A DNA stretch of 32,061 nt. It comes from Pseudomonadota bacterium (lineage in GTDB: Bacteria; Pseudomonadota; Alphaproteobacteria; CACIAM-22H2). Shown here one piece after another: positions 1 through 6,447 of the stretch (the stretch's first letter is position 1; each line of letters opens with the position of its first letter). The notes below the pieces were generated by a model. The model was not told where the DNA came from and did not search any database. It saw nothing but the letters and a program-made list of their open reading frames with translations. The position numbers and the translations under genes are program-made. The DNA is taken from assembly GCA_016201015.1 (NCBI GenBank), contig JACQDQ010000227.1, positions 1 through 32,061 of the forward strand, written 5' to 3'.

Positions 1-438
1 GTGCTGGTCGCCGTAGCGGCTGCCGGTGTCGTGGTCGTCGGCGCCCTGCTGATCGAGCCGTCGACGGCCAAGGCGACGCGGGCGACAATTTACAAGAATC
101 CGCAATGCGAGTGTTGCGAGGTGTACGCCGCCTATCTGCGGCGCCACGGATACGATGTGACAGTGATCCCGACGCACGACCTGCCGCTGATCAAGAGAGA
201 GCATGGCGTGCCGACGGAACTCGACGGCTGCCACACCACGCTCGTCGGCAACTACGTGATCGAAGGCCATGTGCCGGTCGCGACGGTGGACAAGCTTCTC
301 AACGAAAAGCCGGGCATCAAAGGCATCTCGCTGCCCGGTATGCCCGAAGGGTCTCCCGGCATGACAGGCAGCAAGCGCGAGCCGCTCACGATCTACGAGA
401 TCGGGGATCGTCCGGCACGCGTCTACGCGGTCGAATGA
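1..438 (+). CDS. DUF411 family periplasmic metal-associated protein (start uncertain, at window edge)
   Basis: The 145-residue product has a hydrophobic N-terminus (about residues 1-24) followed by the DUF411 pattern: a Cys cluster NPQCECCEVY near residue 33, a following GCHTTLVG segment with a conserved Cys, then YVIEGHVPV. DUF411 proteins are commonly encoded beside copper-resistance genes and are thought to be periplasmic metal-binding proteins; a detailed mechanism is not established. The Cys and His residues could bind Cu(I), which is inference. The GTG at base 1 is the first base of the window, so the real start may lie upstream and the signal sequence may be longer. The gene leads a + strand run that continues to ccdA. 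The family call is fairly secure, the function is not. Confidence 0.8.
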   Translation: MLVAVAAAGVVVVGALLIEPSTAKATRATIYKNPQCECCEVYAAYLRRHGYDVTVIPTHDLPLIKREHGVPTELDGCHTTLVGNYVIEGHVPVATVDKLLNEKPGIKGISLPGMPEGSPGMTGSKREPLTIYEIGDRPARVYAVE

Positions 439-498
439 GACGCCTTCGTCGACACTGAACCGAGATTGAGGGCACCGACGCGGGAATGAGGGACGCAC

Positions 499-651
499 AT
501 GATGGACAGCATGGGTATGATGTCGGGCGGCGGCATGATGATGTGGGGCATGGGCCTGATCGGTCTCCTCATTCTTGTCGTGCTGGTTCTCTCTGCTGCC
601 GCCCTGATCAAATATCTCTTCTTCACACGCCGGGGAGGCGATCGTGACTGA
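499..651 (+). CDS. Small Met-rich single-pass membrane protein, 50 aa
   Basis: This short frame starts ATGATGGAC (a second ATG lies at 502) and stops at TGA 649-651. The N-terminal third is rich in Met and Gly (MMDSMGMMSGGGMMMWGMG). A single hydrophobic helix follows (roughly residues 20-42), ending in a basic tail FFTRRGGDRD, so the tail probably faces the cytoplasm and the Met-rich end the periplasm. GAGGGACG lies just upstream as a ribosome-binding site. The stop overlaps the GTG start of the next gene, so the two are probably translationally coupled. Met-rich periplasmic segments can bind Cu(I) or Ag(I); a copper role here rests on that and on context only. I do not recognise a named family. 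Confidence 0.6.
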   Translation: MMDSMGMMSGGGMMMWGMGLIGLLILVVLVLSAAALIKYLFFTRRGGDRD

Positions 652-1240
652 GGTCGTCGCAACGAGAAGCGCCGTCGGCCGGCGGCTTGTCTATGTCGTG
701 CCGATCACGGTCTTTGCGCTCGTCACGGCCATGTTTGCGATCGGCTTGACCCTCACGCCGGGCGAGATCCCGTCGGCGCTGATCGATAAGCCGGTGCCCG
801 AATTCGCCTTGCCGCCGGTCAAGGGACGCACACTCGGCCTTTCCAGCGCCGATCTCCGTGGCGAGGTCTCGCTGGTCAACGTGTTCGCCTCCTGGTGCGT
901 TGCCTGCCGCGCCGAGCACCCGCTCCTCATGCGGCTCAAGGCCGAGGGCGACGTGCCGGTTCACGGCCTCAACTACAAGGACCAGCCGGATGATGCGGCG
1001 GAGTGGCTCGACACGCGGGGGGATCCGTATACGCGTACCGGCGTGGACCTCGACGGCCGTGTCGCCATCGACTGGGGCGTCTACGGCGTGCCCGAGACCT
1101 TCGTGATCGGGAAAGACGGGCGGATCGCCCACAAGCATATCGGTGCGCTGACGCAGAATGACCTCGACCGGACGATCCTGCCCCTGATCAGCCGACTGCG
1201 GGAGAACCGGCCAGGCCCAAACGCCACGAGCGTTCGTTAG
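644..1240 (+). CDS. DsbE/CcmG-type membrane-anchored thiol:disulfide oxidoreductase
   Basis: The 198-residue protein has one N-terminal membrane anchor (about residues 15-37) and a periplasmic thioredoxin fold. The active site is WCVAC at residues 84-88, with the usual DsbE lead-in (KPVPEFALP, then LVNVFASWC) and a cis-proline loop GVPET at 148-152. CcmG/DsbE proteins are reductants that receive electrons from CcdA or DsbD and reduce apocytochrome c or other periplasmic thiols. No ccm heme-handling genes are nearby, so in this context a target such as the SCO protein or other copper-site cysteines is as likely as cytochrome c; that is inference. The GTG start at 644 overlaps the stop of the preceding small gene. 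Length is normal for the family. Confidence 0.85.
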   Translation: MTEVVATRSAVGRRLVYVVPITVFALVTAMFAIGLTLTPGEIPSALIDKPVPEFALPPVKGRTLGLSSADLRGEVSLVNVFASWCVACRAEHPLLMRLKAEGDVPVHGLNYKDQPDDAAEWLDTRGDPYTRTGVDLDGRVAIDWGVYGVPETFVIGKDGRIAHKHIGALTQNDLDRTILPLISRLRENRPGPNATSVR

Positions 1241-1262
1241 CCCAGCACATGCGGAAAAGGCG

Positions 1263-2045
1263 ATGAATCAACATCAACATCAATATTTCCGAAGGATGCT
1301 CGTTGTCGGGACGGCAGCGGCCGTCGTGATCGCCGCCGCTTGGCTCATCGAGCACGCCGCAACGGCGTTGATCGCCAATCGTGCCAATCCGACAACCTCC
1401 GTTCCCGCCATATCCGATCTTGTGTCCGTGTCGGCGGGCACCTCCGGCGTCCCGTTACTTGACCATCCGCGCGCGGTCCCCGATATCCGTTTCGCCGACG
1501 GCGATGGCCGCGCCCGATCCCTCGCGGACTTCCGCAGCAAGGTCGTGCTGCTCAACGTGTGGGCTACGTGGTGCGGGCCGTGCCGCGAGGAGATGCCGAC
1601 GCTGGACCGCCTCCAGGCGACGCTCGGCGGCCCTCGCTTCGAGGTCGTCGCGCTCTCGATCGATCGCGCCGGTCCCGACGTCGTGCGGAAATTCTTCGGC
1701 GAGATCGGCGTCGAGAACCTCGCCCTCTACATCGACAGCACCGGCAAGGCGTCGCGCGATCTTGCCATCGTCGGCCTGCCGACAACGCTCCTGATCGACG
1801 CAGAAGGTCGCGAGATCGGCCGTCTCATCGGTCCGGCCAAATGGGACGCGCCGGAAATGGTGACATTCCTGCGGAGCCGCCTGCCCGGCGAAACCGGTTC
1901 ATTGACGCCCGGCTCTTCGAATGGGCGGCGCGACGGCGCGGCCGTCGCAACACGCCGCCACGGCGGCGGCCGACTCGCCGATCTTGACCATCCCGTTACT
2001 GGAAACACCACCTCCCCAATAAGCAAGGAAGGAGCTTCTTCATGA
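1263..2045 (+). CDS. TlpA-like thioredoxin-fold protein, membrane-anchored
   Basis: The 260-residue product has an N-terminal transmembrane anchor (about residues 11-37), a variable linker, and a TlpA/ResA-type thioredoxin domain from about residue 70 to 207. The active site is WCGPC at 103-107, followed by REEMPTL, and the cis-proline loop GLPTT lies at 171-175. TlpA-type proteins reduce periplasmic disulfides, classically those of copper chaperones for cytochrome oxidase. The last 50 or so residues (211-260) are a low-complexity Gly/Ser/Arg-rich tail not expected in the family. The stop codon overlaps the ATG of the next gene (ATGA at 2042-2045). This is the second thioredoxin-like protein in the run, with a more reducing-type motif than the WCVAC protein. 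Confidence 0.85.
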   Translation: MNQHQHQYFRRMLVVGTAAAVVIAAAWLIEHAATALIANRANPTTSVPAISDLVSVSAGTSGVPLLDHPRAVPDIRFADGDGRARSLADFRSKVVLLNVWATWCGPCREEMPTLDRLQATLGGPRFEVVALSIDRAGPDVVRKFFGEIGVENLALYIDSTGKASRDLAIVGLPTTLLIDAEGREIGRLIGPAKWDAPEMVTFLRSRLPGETGSLTPGSSNGRRDGAAVATRRHGGGRLADLDHPVTGNTTSPISKEGASS

Positions 2046-2482
2046 CCAACCCCGGACCATCCGAAACGGCTGACGCGTCGCTGACGCGCGACCTGATCTA
2101 TGCGGCCCGCTACTATCTCGGCGGCCGCCGCGGCCTCTTGATCCTGGCCGGCGCCGCGATTGTCGGCGGCCTCGCGTTCAACTGGACCTGGCTCGCCGCA
2201 GCCGGTATCGCGCCGCTCCTGATCGGCGTGCTTCCTTGCGTCGCCATGTGCGCGGTCGGTCTCTGCATGAACCGGATGAGCGGGCGGTCATGCTCGACGG
2301 AAGCGACGCCTGAGAGGAAGACCGAGCCCACGGCAGAAGGCGCGCCAGTCGATATGCGCACCGCGACCGCGGACATTCGTCCGGGCCGTTCCGGCGATGG
2401 TCTCGCCAGCGGCACATTCGCCGCCCCCGCTACCGCCTCCGAACTGGAACCTCTCAAGCATAAGGAGCAAGCCAATGCGTAA
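2042..2482 (+). CDS. Small membrane protein of copper-locus type, unnamed family
   Basis: The 146-residue protein has a short polar N-terminus, two closely spaced hydrophobic segments (about residues 32-50 and 52-75) containing LPCVAMCAVGLCMNRM, and a long polar C-terminal tail rich in Glu, Thr and Ala. The three Cys and two Met in and after the second helix could hold a metal or be redox-active. Proteins of similar build are familiar to me beside copper-resistance genes in rhizobia-like genomes, but I cannot assign a named family with certainty. It is coupled to the upstream TlpA-like gene (ATGA overlap), and its stop overlaps the next start by 8 bases (ATGCGTAA). A function in copper handling is inferred from context. 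Confidence 0.65.
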   Translation: MTNPGPSETADASLTRDLIYAARYYLGGRRGLLILAGAAIVGGLAFNWTWLAAAGIAPLLIGVLPCVAMCAVGLCMNRMSGRSCSTEATPERKTEPTAEGAPVDMRTATADIRPGRSGDGLASGTFAAPATASELEPLKHKEQANA

Positions 2483-2807
2483 TTCCCTCAACACCCGTGC
2501 AGTCATCTTCGCGCTCGTCGCGGGCCTTGCCATGGCACCCGCGCTCTACGCCGAAGACTCGCAAAGCCGCTCGACGATGGGTCCGGGTACGACGGGCCAG
2601 GGCGGCATGATGGGTCAGGGCGGGATAACGGGCCAAGGCGGAATGATGGGTCAGGGCGGGATGATGGGCCAGGGCGGGATGATGGGTCAGGGCGGGATGA
2701 TGGGCCAGGGTGGGATGATGGGCGGAGGTGGAATGATGGGCGGCTCGGGGAAGCCCAATGAACAGTGGCGCAAGGCCCCACCCGCGACGCCTGATAGGAA
2801 CGGCTGA
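2475..2807 (+). CDS. Exported Met/Gly-rich hexapeptide-repeat protein, putative copper binder
   Basis: The start ATG at 2475 follows a good ribosome-binding site (TAAGGAGCAAGCCA). The 110-residue product has a signal peptide ending near ALYAED (about residue 26), then eight consecutive six-residue units of the form GQGGMM (one is GQGGIT, the last GGGGMM), then a short basic and Pro-rich tail. The mature protein has no other obvious domain and no Cys. Met-rich repeats are typical of periplasmic copper- and silver-binding proteins, so this could be a Cu(I) sponge or chaperone. That fits the SCO gene next door but is inference. The unit count is likely to vary between strains because the DNA is a near-perfect 18-bp tandem array. 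Confidence 0.75.
   Translation: MRNSLNTRAVIFALVAGLAMAPALYAEDSQSRSTMGPGTTGQGGMMGQGGITGQGGMMGQGGMMGQGGMMGQGGMMGQGGMMGGGGMMGGSGKPNEQWRKAPPATPDRNG
2595..2738 (+). repeat. Eight tandem copies of an 18-bp coding repeat
   Basis: Units begin at 2595, 2613, 2631, 2649, 2667, 2685, 2703 and 2721. The consensus is GGYCAGGGCGGGATGATG. Alternation of GGT and GGC as first codon in successive units gives a 36-bp higher-order period, suggesting duplication of unit pairs. The array is in frame and encodes the hexapeptides of the Met/Gly-rich protein. Confidence 0.9.
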
Positions 2808-2829
2808 CGGCTGCAGCCTTGACGGGCTT

Positions 2830-2848
2830 GCCACCCAGTACCGGTGGC
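2830..2848. other. Short inverted repeat between the Met-rich gene and the SCO gene
   Basis: GCCACC (2830-2835) and GGTGGC (2843-2848) form a 6-bp stem with a 7-base loop in the 79-base gap. There is no T-run after it, so it is not a convincing intrinsic terminator. It could be a weak pause site, an operator or chance. Confidence 0.25.
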
Positions 2849-2886
2849 GGGCCGACATTTCTAGGTTCCGGAGTCAAGGTGTAACG

Positions 2887-3573
2887 ATGGCGCTTCTGCG
2901 TCTGGCCTTCGCATTGATTGTTGCCGCGATATTCGCCCCCGCGGCCTCGGCGCACTCGCTCAAGGATGTCGAGACCACGCTGGGGGACAAGGAGCAATTC
3001 TTTCAACCGATCGACAAAGAGGCACCAAGCTTCACGCTGCGCGACGCCGACGGCAACACGGTACGGGTCGCGGATTTGCGCGGCAAAGTCGTCGTCTTGC
3101 ATTTCATCTACGCCCGCTGTCCCGATGTCTGCCCGTTGCATGCCGACCGCATCGCCGAAATCCAGGCGATGGTGAACAAGACGCCGATGAAGGAGCAGGT
3201 GCAGTTCATCAGCGTTACCACCGACCCGGTCAACGACACCGCCGAGGTGCTGCGCGACTACGGACCCGCGCACGGCCTCGACAAAGTCAACTGGACGTTC
3301 CTGACCACCACGCCGGAGCAGCCGGAAGACACGACCCGTAAGCTCGCCGCAGCCTTCGGGCACAAATTCACCAAGACCGAGGACGGCTACCAAATGCATA
3401 GCGTGGTGACGCACGTGATCGACAGGGAGGGGCGCTGGCGCGCCAACTTCCACGGCCGGAAGTTCGAACCGGTCAATCTCGTGCTGTTCGTCAACGCCCT
3501 CGTCAACGACGTGCAAACCCCGCACGGCCATCGAGAGCGCAGCCTGTGGGAAAAGGTCAAAGCATGGTTCTAA
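2887..3573 (+). CDS. SCO1/SenC family copper chaperone
   Basis: The 228-residue protein has a signal peptide (residues 1-22, ending AASAHS) and a thioredoxin-like SCO domain. The copper-binding CPDVC motif has Cys at 78 and 82 in the context FIYARCPDVCP, and the conserved metal-ligand His is at about 171 (YQMHSVVTHVID). TTDP at 111-114 matches the SCO pattern. SCO proteins deliver Cu to the CuA site of cytochrome oxidase or act as copper-dependent thiol reductases. ATG 2887 is chosen because it yields a clean signal peptide. The downstream regulator gene begins inside the 3' end of this gene. The neighbouring thiol reductants could keep its CxxxC reduced for Cu(I) binding (inference). Confidence 0.9.
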   Translation: MALLRLAFALIVAAIFAPAASAHSLKDVETTLGDKEQFFQPIDKEAPSFTLRDADGNTVRVADLRGKVVVLHFIYARCPDVCPLHADRIAEIQAMVNKTPMKEQVQFISVTTDPVNDTAEVLRDYGPAHGLDKVNWTFLTTTPEQPEDTTRKLAAAFGHKFTKTEDGYQMHSVVTHVIDREGRWRANFHGRKFEPVNLVLFVNALVNDVQTPHGHRERSLWEKVKAWF

Positions 3574-4010
3574 AGATGCCCGGACCCACGGGTGCGCTAC
3601 GCAAGCCGCGACGGCGGACAAAACTGGGCTCGAATCGGGGAGCGGCTCGGACATTGAACGGATATCGCGTCTACGGCGACGCCGACGTCCAGACGCTGCG
3701 CTTCATCCGGCGCGCCCGCAGCCTCGGATTCACAGTGGAGGACGTATCCAACCTGCTTGCGCTGTGGAGCGATCGTCGGCGCACGAGCCCCGAGATCAAG
3801 GCGCTTGCAGCCAGGCGTATTTCAGACATCGAGCGCAAGATGCGGGAGCTCGAGAGCCTCAAGCGGGCGCTCCTCGATCTCGCGGAGCGCTGCCGCGGCG
3901 ATGACCGGCCCGACTGCCCGATCATCGACGAGCTGGCCGGCGCGGACGCCAACGACCCGGTGGCGACGCGAAAATGGCTCCGGCTCGGCCTGCGCGCCGC
4001 CAGGATCTGA
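3564..4010 (+). CDS. CueR-like MerR regulator with no recognisable DNA-binding N-terminus
   Basis: From NGYRVYGDADVQTLRFIRRARSLGF-type sequence (residue 32 of the 148-residue product) onward this is a normal MerR family protein: second half of the winged helix, long dimerisation helix, and the copper-sensing loop with Cys at 110 and 118 in CRGDDRPDCPI, as in CueR. Residues 1-31 are Arg/Pro-rich and lack the first helix-turn-helix and the RYYE-type segment found in MerR proteins. I checked all three forward frames over 3500-3660 and saw no clear displaced version. ATG 3564 is preceded by AAAAGG; GTG 3546 and ATG 3576 are alternatives. The gene overlaps the SCO gene. It may be a 5'-truncated remnant or a non-DNA-binding copper-binding protein. 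Confidence 0.7.
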   Translation: MVLKMPGPTGALRKPRRRTKLGSNRGAARTLNGYRVYGDADVQTLRFIRRARSLGFTVEDVSNLLALWSDRRRTSPEIKALAARRISDIERKMRELESLKRALLDLAERCRGDDRPDCPIIDELAGADANDPVATRKWLRLGLRAARI

Positions 4011-4023
4011 CAGGGGACTTTCG

Positions 4024-4821
4024 ATGGCCGATCGACGGAAGCTCCCGAGACAGCGCGTCGGATGGCTCCTCTTACCGTTACTTCTCGTTGGTGCGGCAGG
4101 CATCTGGTTCGCCACGGATCCCGGCTTCCGCGCAGCCCGAGATGCGCCTGACGCCGCGTCGAGCCGCCCGCAGGACGAGTTCGAGCGGCGCGTCCGCGCC
4201 TACCTTCTCGACAACCCGGAGGTCATCGTCGAGGCGATGCAGCGCCTGCAGGCGCGCCAACGCGCTGCCGAGCTGGATGAGACGCAGATGCTTCTCGAAG
4301 CGCACGCCGAAGAGGTGTTCCGCGATCCCGCGAGTCCCGTCGGCGGGAATCCGGAAGGCGACGTAACGCTCGTCGAGTTCTTTGACTACAACTGTCCCTA
4401 CTGCCGACGCGTCGCACCGGTAATGGCCGAGGTCGAAGCCGCCGACCCGCGGCTTCGCGTCGTCTACAAGGAGTTCCCCATTCTCGGCCCGAACTCCCTG
4501 TTCGCTGCCAAGGCAGCACTTGCCGCCGATGGGCAGGGCAAGTACGTCGCCTTCCACAGGGCGCTCATGCAGACGCAGGGCGCGGCTGCCGAACCCACGG
4601 TTCTCAAGCTCGCAGCCGAGATCGGACTGGATGTGGCGCGCCTCAGAAACGACATGGAGCGCCCGGAGATTCAGGCCTCGATCGAGCGCAACCTCGCGCT
4701 TGCGCAGGCGCTCCGCATCAACGGCACTCCCGGCTTTGTCATCGGCGACGGGATCATCCGCGGCGCAGCCGACCTTACTACGCTGCAGGCGCAAATCCGC
4801 GAGGCACGGAAACGGAAATAG
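4024..4821 (+). CDS. DsbA-family (BdbD/Com1-like) periplasmic thiol:disulfide oxidoreductase
   Basis: The 265-residue product has an N-terminal membrane anchor (residues 12-30), a helical charged linker with a DNPEVIVEAMQRLQ-type segment (residues about 50-95, typical of the Com1 subgroup), and a DsbA-like fold. The active site is CPYC at 124-127 after LVEFFDYN, with the cis-proline loop GTPGF at 234-238. Proteins of this class oxidise or isomerise periplasmic thiols. The ATG at 4024 follows AGGGGACTTTCG, and the gene lies 13 bases after the MerR-like stop. CcdA begins only 2 bases after its stop, so the pair probably works on the same thiol pool. Whether it oxidises or reduces in vivo cannot be read from the sequence. 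Confidence 0.87.
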   Translation: MADRRKLPRQRVGWLLLPLLLVGAAGIWFATDPGFRAARDAPDAASSRPQDEFERRVRAYLLDNPEVIVEAMQRLQARQRAAELDETQMLLEAHAEEVFRDPASPVGGNPEGDVTLVEFFDYNCPYCRRVAPVMAEVEAADPRLRVVYKEFPILGPNSLFAAKAALAADGQGKYVAFHRALMQTQGAAAEPTVLKLAAEIGLDVARLRNDMERPEIQASIERNLALAQALRINGTPGFVIGDGIIRGAADLTTLQAQIREARKRK

Positions 4822-4823
4822 GG

Positions 4824-5564
4824 ATGCCAGAAATCTCGAACATCGGTCTGCTGACCGCCTTCGCGGCGGGGGTTGTCTCGTTCCTGTCGCCATGTGTCCT
4901 GCCGCTGGTGCCGGGTTACGTTTCATACGTCGCCGGCCGATCCGTGGCGGAGCGGGCGGAGGGCGGTGCGACGGCGCTGCGGCTCCCGGCGGTTGGGCTC
5001 GGCGTCTGCTTTGTGTTGGGATTCTCGACTATCTTTGTAGTCCTCGGTGCAAGTGCGACGGCTCTCGGCCAACTCCTCCTTGCCTACCGCTACGAGCTCA
5101 ACATTGTCGGGGGCACAATTGTCATCGCCTTCGGGCTATTTATGCTCGGCCTGGTGCATCTCTCCTGGTTGCAGCGCGACATCCGCTTTCATGCGGCGAT
5201 TCCGGGAGGCCGCCCTGTCTCCGCCTACATCTTGGGCCTCGCCTTCGGCTTCGGCTGGTCGCCGTGTATCGGTCCGGTTCTGGGCGCCATCCTGACCGTA
5301 AGCGCCGCCTCCACCACGGTCGGCGGCGGCGTTGCGTTGCTGGGCGTCTACTCGCTCGGACTTGGCGTGCCGTTCCTGCTCGCGGCGCTGTTTACGAACG
5401 GCCTCGCGGCGCGCCTCAGAACGATCAGACTTCTCGGCCGAATCCTGCAGCTCGTCGCAGCGGGGATCATGATCCTCATGGGAATTGCCATGATTACCGG
5501 ACGTCTCTCGACGTTCACCTATTGGCTGCTCGACACCTTTCCAGCCCTAGGCAACATCGGTTAG
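4824..5564 (+). CDS. ccdA: CcdA, cytochrome c biogenesis / DsbD-type transmembrane electron carrier
   Basis: The 246-residue protein has about six transmembrane helices and the two hallmark Cys motifs: LSPCVLPLVPGY with Cys 24 in helix 1 and GWSPCIGPVLG with Cys 148 in helix 4. CcdA takes electrons from cytoplasmic thioredoxin and passes them to periplasmic thioredoxin-fold proteins. Its natural partners here are the WCVAC and WCGPC proteins at 644-2045 and possibly the CPYC protein that ends 2 bases upstream. Length is typical of stand-alone CcdA and there are no fused DsbD domains. It ends the + strand island; the next gene is convergent after 64 bases in which I see no convincing terminator. 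Confidence 0.93.
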   Translation: MPEISNIGLLTAFAAGVVSFLSPCVLPLVPGYVSYVAGRSVAERAEGGATALRLPAVGLGVCFVLGFSTIFVVLGASATALGQLLLAYRYELNIVGGTIVIAFGLFMLGLVHLSWLQRDIRFHAAIPGGRPVSAYILGLAFGFGWSPCIGPVLGAILTVSAASTTVGGGVALLGVYSLGLGVPFLLAALFTNGLAARLRTIRLLGRILQLVAAGIMILMGIAMITGRLSTFTYWLLDTFPALGNIG

Positions 5565-5628
5565 CCAGGCGAGGCTCGTTCACCAGCCGCCCGTCGTTAC
5601 ATCGCCGTGATGCGATCATGACCGCCCG

Positions 5629-6414
5629 TTAACCGCCGACTTGATCGCACAGCTCGGCGACAGTGCGCGTGAGCAGCGCGAGATCGGCTTCGCGCGACAG
5701 GCGGTGATCGCCGTCCTTGATCAGCGCAATTCGCACGTCAGCGCTGGCGAGCTTCTCGGCGAGCGCCAGCGAGCACTGCCACGGCACGTCGGGATCCTGC
5801 ATGCCATGCAGCAGCCGCACCGGCCGATCGACAGCAATCGGCCCGCGCAGCAGCAGGAGACGCCGCCCGTCCTCGATCAGGCGGCGGGTGATGGCGTAGG
5901 GCTGATCGCTATAGGCGGAAGGCTCGTAGATAACGCCGTCGCGCTCGAGCTGGCGGCGCTGCGCCGGTGCCAACCTCGCCCAGATCAGGTCTTCGGTGAA
6001 ATCGGCGGCGACGGCGATACCGACGAGGCCGGCGACGCGGTCCGGCCGCGCCCGCGCGACGAGCAGCGCGATCCAGCCGCCCATGCTCGAGCCGACGAGG
6101 ATCTGCGGCCCGTCGCTGGCGCGGTCGATGGCGGCGAGCGCATCTTCCGTCCAGTGGCCGATCGTGCAGTCTTCGAACCGGCCGGGCGATTGGCCGTGGG
6201 CGCGGTAATCGAAGCGGAGAAACGCCTGGCCGCGCGTCCGGCACGCAGCCTCGAGCGCCAGCGCCTTGGTGCCGGTCATATCCGATCGGAAGCCGCCGAG
6301 AAAGATCACGCCGGGGGACTTGCCGGCCGTTCTGTGATAGGCGATAGAGACGCCGGAGCCCGCATTGAGGAATGATGGCGCCGGCAGCGCGGCGCCCGCG
6401 GTGGCTACGTTCAT
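5629..6414 (-). CDS. Alpha/beta hydrolase, ABHD10-like serine esterase
   Basis: The 261-residue protein shows an alpha/beta-hydrolase core: GGFRSDMTGTKA oxyanion region near residue 40, RFDYRAHGQS near 68-76, the nucleophile elbow GSSMGG with Ser 110, an acid residue in LHGMQDPDVPW (Asp 207 or 209), and the catalytic His 237 in KDGDHRLS. The layout resembles ABHD10-type esterases and thioesterases rather than lipases. The substrate is unknown. No signal peptide is evident, so it is probably cytoplasmic. It is transcribed divergently from the glycosyltransferase gene with only 33 bases between start codons, so promoters must overlap the coding ends or lie within them. Confidence 0.85.
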   Translation of the reverse strand: MNVATAGAALPAPSFLNAGSGVSIAYHRTAGKSPGVIFLGGFRSDMTGTKALALEAACRTRGQAFLRFDYRAHGQSPGRFEDCTIGHWTEDALAAIDRASDGPQILVGSSMGGWIALLVARARPDRVAGLVGIAVAADFTEDLIWARLAPAQRRQLERDGVIYEPSAYSDQPYAITRRLIEDGRRLLLLRGPIAVDRPVRLLHGMQDPDVPWQCSLALAEKLASADVRIALIKDGDHRLSREADLALLTRTVAELCDQVGG

Positions 6415-6447
6415 GGACCGGCGCGTGCCAAGGATCGACGACCAATC

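Noticed and set aside
2595-2738. Tandem repeat considered as CRISPR-like
   Set aside because: Units are contiguous with no spacers and are in frame with a protein.
2503-3654. A - strand open frame with Pro/Ser/Asp repeats
   Set aside because: The repeats are the reverse complement of the 18-bp Met/Gly coding array and the rest overlaps the SCO gene.
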